Below, piece after piece: positions 35,776 through 43,470 of a stretch of DNA of 64,000 nucleotides. Position 1 is the stretch's first letter; the number at the start of each line of letters is the position of its first letter. The stretch spans positions 2,666,001 to 2,730,000 of the forward strand of contig NZ_CP129963.1 in NCBI RefSeq assembly GCF_030503615.1. Direction: 5' to 3'. The notes beneath the pieces are model-generated. The model was not told where the DNA came from, did no database searches, and saw nothing but the letters and a program-made list of their open reading frames with translations. The stretch is from Sphingobacterium sp. BN32. GTDB lineage: Bacteria > Bacteroidota > Bacteroidia > Sphingobacteriales > Sphingobacteriaceae. The translations under genes were made by a program, and so were the position numbers.

Positions 35776-37370
35776 TAAAACGGCGCATCATCCGGCATAT
35801 CGTTCATTCTGGAAGGCATGGTTATTCCTCCGCCGAAGCTATCAAAGCTGTTGGATGGTGCCATGGCGGACCCAAACCCGCTAGGCAGGTCTGAGAAGCT
35901 TCCCGAGTCGCCACCCATTCCGGCGAAGTCATCTTCAAGATCGACGAACTTCACATATTTACCAACGAATTTCAACGGTACAATACCGGTTTCACCGTTA
36001 CGGTGTTTGGCAATGATTACCTCACCGACACCAGCGGTAGGACGACCCTCCTCGTCTTCCGTAATACCATAGTATTCCGGACGGTAAAGGAACAGCACCA
36101 TATCCGCATCCTGCTCAATAGATCCCGACTCACGTAAGTCGGATAGCATTGGACGTTTCGAGTTACCCGGACGCGACTCTACCGCACGACTTAACTGCGA
36201 TAAGGCCAATACCGGAATATTTAACTCTTTCGCTACGGACTTTAATGCACGCGAGATACTACCGATCTCTTGCTCACGGTTACCGCCGCCTTTGCCCTCG
36301 CTCTTACCATGCATCAACTGCAAGTAATCGACGATGACCATCTGTATATCATACTGCGCTTTCAAACGACGACATTTCGCACGGAACTCAAAAACGTTCA
36401 ATGCTGGCGTATCATCAATAATCAATGGCGCTTCTGTCAATCGGCCGATTCTAGAGTGCAATTGCTGCCACTCATGATCCGCCAGATTACCTTTCTTCAA
36501 TTTCTCCTGTTCAATTTCTGTTTCACCAGCAATCAAACGATTCACCAACTGTACCGAGGACATCTCTAGCGAGAATACCGCCACAGGACGCGAGTGGTCT
36601 ACCGCAGCATTACGCGCTACTGATAATACGAATGCCGTTTTACCCATCGCCGGACGTGCCGCAATAATCACTAAATCCGAAGGCTGCCATCCCGAAGTCA
36701 TTCGGTCTAGGGCTGTCAATCCGGAAGGAATACCCGTTAAACCATCGGTACGATCGCGCAACAATTCCAGGGAAGAAATTGCCTCACGCATGATATCATC
36801 CATCTTCCGCGAGTCGCGACGTAAGTTATTTTGCGCAATATCAAATAAGGACTTCTCTGCATGATCTAATAAATCGAAGATATCGCTCGTCTCATCATAC
36901 GAAGAGTTGATAATCTCTGTAGAAACCTTAATCAGCTCCCTTTGTATGTATTTCTGAGAAATAATACGCGCGTGGAATTCTATATTCGCTGCCGAAACGA
37001 CTCTATCCGTCAACTGCGTAATGTAGTAAGCACCGCCAACCATTTCTAAGGCACCCATTTGTCTCAATTCCGCAACAACCGTTAAAATATCGATTGGCGA
37101 AGTCTTTTGAAACAGGTTATAGATTGCCTGGAAAATCTTCTGATGCGACTCCTTATAAAACGAGTCCGGCTTCAAGATATCAATGACCTCACTAAGCGCA
37201 TTTTTCTCCAACATAAGCGCGCCCAGTACCGCTTCTTCCAAGTCAACAGCTTGAGGAGGCAGCTTACCCAAACCACTCACTAAGTTGTTCAGGCTAGTAC
37301 GCTTTTTGTTAAAGTTTGCACGGCTAGCTTGGCTAGACATATTGTTCGAATTTTCGTTTTCTACGGACAT
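35775..37370 (-). CDS. dnaB: Replicative DNA helicase DnaB
   Basis: A 531-residue hexameric 5'-3' replicative helicase. The N-terminal domain begins near residue 40 (KLPPQAVDLEEAVLGALM). The RecA-like C-terminal domain has Walker A AARPAMGKTAFVLS near residue 230 and the DnaB motifs VDYLQLMHGKS and SQLSRAVESRPGNSKRPMLSDLRESG. The C terminus is a Gly/Ser/Met-rich tail ending DDAPF. The frame opens further upstream to 37448, but MSVENENSNN at 37370 is a more normal N terminus. A TAAATTTG box on the minus strand (37373-37380) touches this start, so translation might instead begin ten codons later. Confidence 0.94.
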   Translation of the reverse strand: MSVENENSNNMSSQASRANFNKKRTSLNNLVSGLGKLPPQAVDLEEAVLGALMLEKNALSEVIDILKPDSFYKESHQKIFQAIYNLFQKTSPIDILTVVAELRQMGALEMVGGAYYITQLTDRVVSAANIEFHARIISQKYIQRELIKVSTEIINSSYDETSDIFDLLDHAEKSLFDIAQNNLRRDSRKMDDIMREAISSLELLRDRTDGLTGIPSGLTALDRMTSGWQPSDLVIIAARPAMGKTAFVLSVARNAAVDHSRPVAVFSLEMSSVQLVNRLIAGETEIEQEKLKKGNLADHEWQQLHSRIGRLTEAPLIIDDTPALNVFEFRAKCRRLKAQYDIQMVIVDYLQLMHGKSEGKGGGNREQEIGSISRALKSVAKELNIPVLALSQLSRAVESRPGNSKRPMLSDLRESGSIEQDADMVLFLYRPEYYGITEDEEGRPTAGVGEVIIAKHRNGETGIVPLKFVGKYVKFVDLEDDFAGMGGDSGSFSDLPSGFGSAMAPSNSFDSFGGGITMPSRMNDMPDDAPF

Positions 37371-37765
37371 ATCAAATTTAATTTTACGGCTCGATGTTTC
37401 CTGACGGGGTAACAAATGTAAGAAAAATAAAACAGCCCCCTCCCACAAGTTTTAAACAGTCAAAATAGGTGCTCCAACAATCATGCTACTGATTTGAAAA
37501 CTAAGCCCCTAGTATTCCACATCTGATGTGGACAACATGTTAATTTACGAAAAATCAAGCTCATTATCAACTAATTAAAGAAATGTGGATAACCCATAGC
37601 GATGTTAATAAGGTTTAGCGCTTCGTGACAGAAGTCACTATTTTGAACCCGTTTTACACTTCAAATTCAAACTCAAGGAGTTAGCCTTTTTGAGGTCTTC
37701 TTTCTCTTTAAACTTGTGCTGCAGAAAAATGAAATTTCTGTATACTTTGTTGTATCTTTGCACCT
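37371..37765. other. Divergent dnaB/menG gap with DnaA-box-like sites
   Basis: A 395-bp non-coding region. TGTGGATAA at 37584-37592 is a perfect DnaA box on the complementary strand (TTATCCACA). TGTGGACAA at 37527-37535 differs by one base. An 8-bp palindrome TCCACATC-T-GATGTGGA lies at 37516-37532, overlapping the second site. No gene is visible. Confidence 0.55.
37753..37760 (+). promoter_or_regulatory. -7 box (TATCTTTG) upstream of menG
   Basis: Perfect TAnnTTTG match ending 5 nt before the ATG at 37766, which would give a nearly leaderless transcript. Confidence 0.55.
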
Positions 37766-38503
37766 ATGTCAAACGATGCTTCTACTGTAAAACCTTATAA
37801 CCCAGAGGGCGGCAAAAAGGAACAAGTTGCCGATATGTTCAACAACATTTCGAAGACTTACGACCTCTTGAACCGCTTCATGACGATGGGTATCGATACG
37901 ATTTGGCGCAAAAAAGCCATCAAGCTTTTAAAGCCTCTTCAACCCCAAATGATTCTTGACGTAGCGACGGGCACGGGCGACTTCGCATTGGAGTCTATCC
38001 GCATCCTCAACCCAAAGAAAATAATCGGTGTCGATATCTCTCAGGGCATGTTAGACGTTGCAGCAGAGAAAGCAAAGAAAAAGGGCGTAGAAAGCCAATT
38101 CGAAGTACGCTTAGGCGACTCCGAGAGCCTACCGTTTGAAGACAATACCTTTGATGCCGTTACGGTAGCCTTTGGTGTGCGCAACTTTGAAAACCTAGAA
38201 CAAGGACTTTCTGACATCCGCCGAGTTTTAAAACCAGGCGGTAAAGCCATCATATTGGAATTATCGAACCCAACAGCATTTCCGATTAAGCAATTGTTCA
38301 ACTTTTACTTCCATAAAGTTGTTCCAGCAATGGGAAAGGTAATCTCGAAAGACAACCGTGCCTATGAATACCTTCCGGAATCGGTAGCGAAGTTCCCCGA
38401 TGGGCAACGCTTTGCTGCCATCACCGATAAAGTAGGTTTTGCATCTTGCAAGGTTCGTCCGCAGACCTTCGGCTTCTGCACCATCTATGAATGTAATAAA
38501 TAG
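37766..38503 (+). CDS. menG: Demethylmenaquinone methyltransferase (UbiE/MenG)
   Basis: A 245-residue class I SAM methyltransferase that completes menaquinone synthesis. SAM motif I is LDVATGTGDFALE near residue 60; family signatures FNNISKTYDLLNRFMTMGID and VAFGVRNFENLEQGL are present, and the C terminus RPQTFGFCTIYECNK is typical. In this phylum the quinone is menaquinone, consistent with the NDH-2 gene in the window. It starts a four-gene plus-strand run. Confidence 0.95.
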   Translation: MSNDASTVKPYNPEGGKKEQVADMFNNISKTYDLLNRFMTMGIDTIWRKKAIKLLKPLQPQMILDVATGTGDFALESIRILNPKKIIGVDISQGMLDVAAEKAKKKGVESQFEVRLGDSESLPFEDNTFDAVTVAFGVRNFENLEQGLSDIRRVLKPGGKAIILELSNPTAFPIKQLFNFYFHKVVPAMGKVISKDNRAYEYLPESVAKFPDGQRFAAITDKVGFASCKVRPQTFGFCTIYECNK

Positions 38504-38533
38504 CTAAACGCTCAAAATATATAAACAAGGCCA

Positions 38534-39304
38534 ATGAGAACAGTATTAATCACAGGGGCCAGCTCCGGAATTGGTGCAGCATGTGCTTTAGAGTTGGCAA
38601 AAGACACGAATTATCGCCTACTATTATGTGCGCGCCGTGTCGATCGCCTGGAGGAATTAACTTCCAAAATCAAACAGATCAATCCTTCTTGCGAGGTTCA
38701 TACCTTTAAACTCGATGTTCGCAATGCCGACGAGGTAGAAACGACCCTGTCGAATATCCCTGCGGAATGGAAAAACATAGACGTTTTAATCAACAATGCA
38801 GGCCTTAGTCAAGGATTAGACCCTATTCAAACTGGGGATATCGGCGATTGGGACCGCATGATCGATACCAACGTCAAAGGGCTGCTCTACGTCACGCGCA
38901 ATGTCGTGCCGATGATGGAAGGCAGCAAACAGGCACATATCATCAATCTGGGCTCTATTGCCGGCAAGGAAGTATATCCCAACGGAAATGTCTACTGCGC
39001 GACAAAACATGCCGTTGATGCGTTGAATAAAGCGATGCGCATCGACTTACTTTCGAAGGGGATCAAAGTGACGGCAATCAATCCCGGCATGGTGGAAACG
39101 GAATTCTCCGAAGTTCGATTCCATGGCGATGCTGACCGTGCGAAAGCCGTTTACGAAGGGGTAACTCCGTTGAGCGGACAGGACATTGCAGAGATTATTG
39201 TCTTTGCTTTAAACCGACCGGCGCATGTTAACATCAATGATTTATTGGTGATGCCTACCGTACAAGCAACAGGAACTATTGTAAACAGATCAAATTCAAA
39301 ATAA
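38534..39304 (+). CDS. SDR-family NAD(P)-dependent oxidoreductase
   Basis: A 256-residue classical short-chain dehydrogenase resembling YdfG. The dinucleotide motif is TGASSGIGAACALELAK at the N terminus, NNAG near residue 90, catalytic Ser in NLGSIAG and YxxxK as NVYCATKHAVDAL near residue 155. YdfG-type enzymes oxidise serine or 3-hydroxy acids with NADP+, but the substrate here is not fixed. It lies 30 bp after menG and 1 bp before the YqeY gene. Confidence 0.9.
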   Translation: MRTVLITGASSGIGAACALELAKDTNYRLLLCARRVDRLEELTSKIKQINPSCEVHTFKLDVRNADEVETTLSNIPAEWKNIDVLINNAGLSQGLDPIQTGDIGDWDRMIDTNVKGLLYVTRNVVPMMEGSKQAHIINLGSIAGKEVYPNGNVYCATKHAVDALNKAMRIDLLSKGIKVTAINPGMVETEFSEVRFHGDADRAKAVYEGVTPLSGQDIAEIIVFALNRPAHVNINDLLVMPTVQATGTIVNRSNSK

Positions 39305-39305
39305 T

Positions 39306-39755
39306 ATGTCATTAGAAACACAGATCAATCAAGATATTAAAGCGGCAATGATCGCTAAAGACAATGCAAGACTTAGAGGTTTACGAGCTATTAAGGCGGC
39401 GATTTTATTGGCAAAAACTGAAAAAGGCGGTGCTGATGAGATGAGCGAAGAAACTGAAATCAAAGTATTGCAAAAGTTAGTGAAACAACGCAAGGAGTCT
39501 GCAGAGATTTATCAGCAACAGAACCGCGAAGATTTATACCAGATTGAAGTAGAAGAGCAAGAGGTAATCGAAAGCTACCTACCGAAGCAATTAGACCGCG
39601 CGGCAATCGAAGAGGTTATCAAAGGAATCATCGCTGAAACAGGTGCTGCTTCCATTAAAGATATGGGTAAAGTAATGGGCTTAGCCAACCAAAAGCTAGC
39701 CGGACAGGCAGACGGTCGTACGATCTCTGAGGTGGTGAAATCATTGCTTAGCTAA
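39306..39755 (+). CDS. GatB/YqeY domain protein
   Basis: A 149-residue helical protein equal to the C-terminal domain of GatB. It shows MIAKDNARLRGLRAIKAAIL and EVIESYLPKQLDRAAIEEVI, with DMGKVMGLANQKLAGQADGR near the C terminus. Family members are stand-alone tRNA-binding-type domains with no settled function. It sits between the SDR and GNAT genes with very short gaps. Confidence 0.92.
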   Translation: MSLETQINQDIKAAMIAKDNARLRGLRAIKAAILLAKTEKGGADEMSEETEIKVLQKLVKQRKESAEIYQQQNREDLYQIEVEEQEVIESYLPKQLDRAAIEEVIKGIIAETGAASIKDMGKVMGLANQKLAGQADGRTISEVVKSLLS

Positions 39756-39770
39756 AGAAAATTATCATCG

Positions 39771-40214
39771 ATGAATTGGGTAATCAAATCATTTGACGAC
39801 TTAAGCGCGAAAGAACTCTACCGAATTCTACAGGTCAGGATAGATGTATTTATGCTCGAGCAAAACTGCCTCTATCCTGAATGTGATGATAAAGATCTCA
39901 AATCAAAACACTTGTTCCTCATGGAACAAGACCAGTGCGCCGCCTATGCGCGCCTTCTACCTCCCGATGTATCCTACCCCAACTGCAGCTCCATCGGCCG
40001 CGTAGTGGTACATCCCAACTTCCGAAAAAAACAACTCGGACAACAACTGATGAAAGAAGCAATTCAATATCAGAAAAACGCATACCCTAACCACGTCATC
40101 CGCATCAGCGCACAACTGTACCTGCAAGCATTCTATGAAAACCTCGGCTTCGTCAGAGAAAGCGACGTGTACCTGGAAGATGATATCCCGCATGTGGAAA
40201 TGGCGTTGTATTAG
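39771..40214 (+). CDS. GNAT-family N-acetyltransferase (ElaA-like)
   Basis: A 147-residue acetyltransferase. The acetyl-CoA site is in SSIGRVVVHPNFRKKQLGQQLM (near residue 80), preceded by LYRILQVRIDVFMLEQNCLYPECDDKD, a segment typical of ElaA-type proteins. The acceptor is unknown. It ends the menG run; its stop is followed within a few bases by a heptad array and a GCAA-loop terminator. Confidence 0.9.
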   Translation: MNWVIKSFDDLSAKELYRILQVRIDVFMLEQNCLYPECDDKDLKSKHLFLMEQDQCAAYARLLPPDVSYPNCSSIGRVVVHPNFRKKQLGQQLMKEAIQYQKNAYPNHVIRISAQLYLQAFYENLGFVRESDVYLEDDIPHVEMALY

Positions 40215-40245
40215 ATATTAGATTATAGACATTAGATGTCAGACC
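40211..40245 (+). repeat. Heptad array leading into terminator
   Basis: Units TTAGATA, TTAGATT, ATAGACA, TTAGATG, TCAGACC in 7-nt register, starting within the GNAT stop codon region and ending at the terminator stem. Confidence 0.8.
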
Positions 40246-40266
40246 TGCAGCAATGCAGTTTTTTTT
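40245..40266 (+). terminator. GNAT-operon terminator of the GCAA-tetraloop family
   Basis: CTGCA-GCAA-TGCAG stem-loop followed by eight T. Sequence and layout match the dnaB terminator at 35717-35740. Confidence 0.8.
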
Positions 40267-40323
40267 GAACCGTTAGTATTGATATTTGTTTGAACTAAGA
40301 AAAAAAGGAAAATTTGTCTTGAA

Positions 40324-40387
40324 CCAGTAAAGAAAGGATATAAGGAATAGGTGGATCCGGTCAATATTCTAATCCTTTTATTCCTGG
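40324..40387. repeat. Imperfect AAGGAAGGAT-family palindrome, copy C1
   Basis: CCAGTAAAGAAAGGAT...AATCCTTTTATTCCTGG are imperfect inverted arms. The 5' flank GAACCAG and 3' flank GGCTCAAAGACA match the flanks of the other copies. Confidence 0.6.
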
Positions 40388-40437
40388 CTCAAAGACAGCA
40401 CATATCATACCCTCACATCGCCCGATCCTGCCAATGC

Positions 40438-40457
40438 TTAAATCCTTCCTTTCCTGG
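40438..40457. repeat. AAGGAAGGAT-family half element, copy C2
   Basis: A 20-nt segment identical to 25070-25089, with 16 nt also shared with 35588-35603. Confidence 0.75.
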
Positions 40458-40516
40458 TTCAGATACAACACAAATCCTGTCAATCCTAACATCCTTTTTT
40501 ACTGATCCAGAACAAA

Positions 40517-40535
40517 AACCCCGCATTGCTGCAGG
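40517..40535 (-). terminator. Third GCAA-loop terminator (minus strand)
   Basis: On the minus strand CCTGCA-GCAA-TGCGGG followed by U-rich sequence (plus strand AAAAACCCCGCA). It lies beyond the primary terminator of the acyltransferase gene, so it may be a back-up or a relic of an inserted element. Confidence 0.65.
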
Positions 40536-40570
40536 TCTAATATCTAATGTCTGACATCTAGTATCTAACG
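40536..40570 (-). repeat. Heptad array next to the third GCAA-loop terminator
   Basis: Plus-strand units TCTAATA, TCTAATG, TCTGACA, TCTAGTA, TCTAACG in exact 7-nt register, an inverted counterpart of the array at 40211-40245. Confidence 0.8.
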
Positions 40571-40582
40571 CTACTAAATACT

Positions 40583-40644
40583 ACCCGAATCAAAGCCCAA
40601 TCAAACCCGCTGCGAAGCGGGTTTGATTGGGCTTTGATTCGGGT
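40583..40644. repeat. Perfect 29-bp hairpin with GCGA tetraloop
   Basis: Arms 40583-40611 and 40616-40644 are perfect inverted copies (ACCCGAATCAAAGCCC... in the left arm) around a four-base GCGA loop. No T tract follows on either strand, so it is not a standard terminator. Confidence 0.9.
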
Positions 40645-40647
40645 TAT

Positions 40648-40669
40648 CATTGGGTTTGAAAGGGCTTTA
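40648..40669 (+). repeat. 22-nt dispersed repeat, copy 2
   Basis: Exact match to 24901-24922. Here it lies 3 bp after the 29-bp hairpin, whose arm shares the GGGTTTGATTGGGCTTT vocabulary. Confidence 0.75.
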
Positions 40670-40721
40670 AGCAGAAGCAGGTCTATACATGGTAGGTTCT
40701 AGGTATGCCTTGGAGGGGCAC

Positions 40722-40757
40722 AAAAAAATTAGCGCAATGATTTTCATCATTGCGCTA
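40722..40757 (-). terminator. Terminator of the aminolipid acyltransferase pair
   Basis: Eleven-base-pair perfect stem TAGCGCAATGA / TCATTGCGCTA with a 6-nt loop; the adjoining A7 on the plus strand gives a U7 tract in the minus-strand RNA. Confidence 0.85.
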
Positions 40758-40785
40758 TTCTTTAGCTCGTTTTATGGGGCTTTTT

Positions 40786-41751
40786 TTATTTCCCTTCTAT
40801 TTTGCGGCTTCCATATTCGCGGTCGCGCGCGAAGGTACTCATGTGTCTTTCTTTTTTTGCCGGGTAGATATCATCGAGGATAATCATGATTCCGGTTTCT
40901 TCTACCTCGCCGAATTCGTTGTTTCGGGCCGTGCCGAATACGCGCATCGTTGGCGACAGGTTCATATAGGTATTGATCAATGGAGGGATGTTCTCTCCAA
41001 GTTCTCTAACTTTGGTATTCAACACTTTATAACCAGCTTTATAGTCTAAGCCGTCGAAGATGCCTTCGTGTTTAGAGATATCTGTTTTGTAGCCTAGGTA
41101 GAGCTCGTCTACAGGTTTTACCAAGTTGTCCTTATCGGGGAAGTAGTAGTTCATGAAGTAGATCAACAAATCACGTGCTTCCTCATTATACTGCGGATAC
41201 ATCGTTACTTTACCGAAAAGGTATTTCACATCGGGGTTCATCAATACGACTGCACCTAATCCGTCCCATAAGTTGTCAAGGGAAAAAATCCCCTTACGGT
41301 TATCGATGGCAGGCTGATATTTAGGTTGCACCCAAGAGCGCCCTAATTCTAAGGTATAAGGCAAGTAATCTTTTATAAATTTATCCGAGAATTCGAAGTA
41401 ATGAGCTGTTGACAAATGGAACTCGCCCGATTTATCGATCGCATCAGCACATTTGATTACGCGGTAACCTGCAATTATCTCCTCATCATCGGGGTTCCAT
41501 GCGATCAATTGATCATAGTTATGTTCGCAGGTATCATTTTCATCAATATCCAAAGGTAATCCTGTACCACCTCCGGCACCTCTAAAGGTTATCTCACGCA
41601 ATCGTCCGATCTCACGCATAATATTGGGTGAGTTATGGTAATTGACTAGGTAAACCTCATTATTCCCATTGTTAGTATAGCGCACGAAAGCCTCCTTAGT
41701 TAACTCAGCTTTAATCAATGCTCTATCTACTGGTTCAATTATTTCTTGCAT
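40786..41751 (-). CDS. GNAT-type N-acyltransferase, aminolipid synthesis (GlsB/OlsB-like)
   Basis: A 321-residue acyltransferase of the GNAT-like group often labelled hemolysin or OlsB-like. Features are REIGRLREITFRGAGGGTG near residue 50 and DDEEIIAGYRVIKCADAI, then FKHEF-type acceptor region LELGRSWVQPKYQP. In Bacteroides a homologous enzyme N-acylates glycine with a 3-hydroxy fatty acid; in other bacteria the acceptor is ornithine. The start is 3 bp after the stop of a PlsC-like acyltransferase gene, the usual partner that adds the second acyl chain. The amino acid head group cannot be told from the sequence. Confidence 0.8.
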   Translation of the reverse strand: MQEIIEPVDRALIKAELTKEAFVRYTNNGNNEVYLVNYHNSPNIMREIGRLREITFRGAGGGTGLPLDIDENDTCEHNYDQLIAWNPDDEEIIAGYRVIKCADAIDKSGEFHLSTAHYFEFSDKFIKDYLPYTLELGRSWVQPKYQPAIDNRKGIFSLDNLWDGLGAVVLMNPDVKYLFGKVTMYPQYNEEARDLLIYFMNYYFPDKDNLVKPVDELYLGYKTDISKHEGIFDGLDYKAGYKVLNTKVRELGENIPPLINTYMNLSPTMRVFGTARNNEFGEVEETGIMIILDDIYPAKKERHMSTFARDREYGSRKIEGK

Positions 41752-41754
41752 AAA

Positions 41755-42588
41755 TTATTTTTTACCTCCGGACATGGCATACACGGTCTCTTTGACTTCC
41801 GCTGCCCATTGGCGTTCGTTTTTACTGTTATCAAATTGCGAATAAGGAATTCGCTTGCCTATCTTAATGGTGATGTCTTTACCGCGTTGCGAGAATAGCT
41901 CGTCAGGTAAATATAACATTTCAATATTAGCTTTTAATCCTACTTTATTCCTAAATCGAGCCAAATTGTAGAAAAAGTTAGAATTTCTTCCATCAATATA
42001 GACAGGTACGATGTCTTTTTTATATTTTTTAGCTTTCGAGATGAAGCTTTTCTTCCATTCTAAATCGACTATTTTCCCGTTTATCTTCCTGGAAACTAAG
42101 CCCGCTGGAAAAACTAAGAGTGCATGGTCGGATGCATAGGCATTCTCAATTGCGGCAATACCGGATTTGCTTTGCCCGCCTAATTTATTTACAGGCACGA
42201 AGAGAGGTTCCAGGTTTCGCACGTTCATCAGTATATCATTGACCAAAAATTTGACATCTTTTCTATACTTACCGATGGCCTGCATGAAAGCGACACCGTC
42301 AAGCCCTCCTAAGGGATGGTTTGAGGCGAAGATCACACTATCTTCTAATGGAATATTCTCTGCACCTTCTAAATGTACTTTAACGTCAAGTTCGTTCAAC
42401 AAAGAATCTACGAAGTCCAATCCCATATCATCATGATAGGTGGTCATAATGTAGTTTATTTCGTCTTCGTGGATAACACGCTCCAAATAGCTGATTAACG
42501 GCTTAGGGATCCATTTGGCTAATGTTGGACTTTTCTTATGTATGACTTCCCTGATTTTAATAAACTTCTCTTTCTCTAGTAAGCCCAT
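41755..42588 (-). CDS. Lysophospholipid-type O-acyltransferase, aminolipid synthesis (GlsA/OlsA-like)
   Basis: A 277-residue PlsC-superfamily membrane-associated acyltransferase. The catalytic block is FASNHPLGGLDGVAF near residue 90, with the NHPLGGLD form rather than the usual Hx4D, and FPAGLVSRK as the second block. It is expected to add the ester-linked acyl chain to a lyso-aminolipid made by the next gene. First gene of the pair, separated by 3 bp. Confidence 0.82.
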   Translation of the reverse strand: MGLLEKEKFIKIREVIHKKSPTLAKWIPKPLISYLERVIHEDEINYIMTTYHDDMGLDFVDSLLNELDVKVHLEGAENIPLEDSVIFASNHPLGGLDGVAFMQAIGKYRKDVKFLVNDILMNVRNLEPLFVPVNKLGGQSKSGIAAIENAYASDHALLVFPAGLVSRKINGKIVDLEWKKSFISKAKKYKKDIVPVYIDGRNSNFFYNLARFRNKVGLKANIEMLYLPDELFSQRGKDITIKIGKRIPYSQFDNSKNERQWAAEVKETVYAMSGGKK

Positions 42589-42759
42589 ATAATAACCCCT
42601 CTTTAAAGTAGGGTAAAATTACACAAATAGTTTAAAGTAGCGTAAAACATCTATTTATTTTATCCGAAATTGTATTTTTTGCCTACCTTAGCTTAAAGCG
42701 TATTTTAAAGAAGAATTAAACCTTTTGGTCAAAATTCTATTTAATATATAAAACGAAAT

Positions 42760-43422
42760 ATGTTCATTGGCGAAATCATAACAACTCTTTATACCGAACT
42801 TAGGCCATCCGATACGGTGGAATTCGCCTTAAACAAGGTTAATGAATTGCATTTTCACCAATTACCTGTTGTGAAGGGCAAAGAATACCACGGCCTGTTG
42901 ACGGAAGAGGATCTCCTTTCGGTTGAAGACGAAAGTGATTTGATTTCGGAAGTTAAAATCACCCTACCTTTCATCTACCTTTACGACTATCAACACATCT
43001 ACGACGCGCTGCAATATCTGGAAACCTATCAGTATGATATTTTACCCGTTCTGAACAAGCAGAATCAATATGTAGGTGCTGTGACGCAGACGGACTTGTT
43101 GCGCGCAATCAACCAGACGATCTCTAACCAGGAGAAAGGTGCGATCATTGTTTTAGAGATGGAAGATCGCGACAATTCCCTAACCCATGTTGCGCATATC
43201 ATAGAATCGGAAAACACGAAGATATTGAATACAGGGGTTCACGCCATTGAAAACTCTAGCAAGGTAGAATTGACTATAAAGGTGAACAAGAACAACATCT
43301 CTTCTGTATTGGCTTCGTTATGGCGACATGATTATGTGGTGAAAGCATCATTCAATGATGGTACCGATCAGAACGATATTCAAGATCGATACAACCTTTT
43401 AATGAACTATTTGAACATATAA
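42760..43422 (+). CDS. CBS-domain pair protein with ACT-like C terminus
   Basis: A 220-residue cytoplasmic protein. Two CBS motifs cover about residues 1-120 (LRPSDTVEFALNKVNELHFHQLPVV and YQHIYDALQYLETYQYDILPVL), a pair that usually binds adenine nucleotides. The C-terminal 90 residues (IIVLEMEDRDNSLTHVAHIIESE) look like an ACT-type fold. Ligand unknown. It is 48 bp upstream of the NAD kinase gene, a neighbourhood that suggests an energy or nucleotide sensing role, but that is inference. Confidence 0.85.
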   Translation: MFIGEIITTLYTELRPSDTVEFALNKVNELHFHQLPVVKGKEYHGLLTEEDLLSVEDESDLISEVKITLPFIYLYDYQHIYDALQYLETYQYDILPVLNKQNQYVGAVTQTDLLRAINQTISNQEKGAIIVLEMEDRDNSLTHVAHIIESENTKILNTGVHAIENSSKVELTIKVNKNNISSVLASLWRHDYVVKASFNDGTDQNDIQDRYNLLMNYLNI

Positions 43423-43470
43423 TTTCAGAGAAATTCCCATCTTTGAAAAAAATAAACGATTACTTATAGC

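Larger units (their letters stand above)
40215..40785. other. 571-bp intergenic gap made of repeats and terminators
   Basis: No gene is visible. It holds, in order: heptad array and plus-strand terminator (40211-40266), an imperfect palindrome (40324-40387), a half-palindrome (40438-40457), CCTGTCAATCCT, a minus-strand terminator with a heptad array (40517-40570), a 29-bp perfect hairpin (40583-40644), a 22-nt dispersed repeat, and the terminator of the minus-strand acyltransferase gene. Confidence 0.75.

Noticed and set aside
37371..37448. Extension of dnaB upstream
   Set aside because: The added residues (for example GAVLFFLHLLPRQ) do not look like DnaB N-terminal sequence; the start at 37370 is simpler.
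37516..37592. DnaA-box cluster as the chromosomal origin
   Set aside because: Only two or three sites, no AT-rich unwinding element seen alongside, and dnaA/dnaN are not near.
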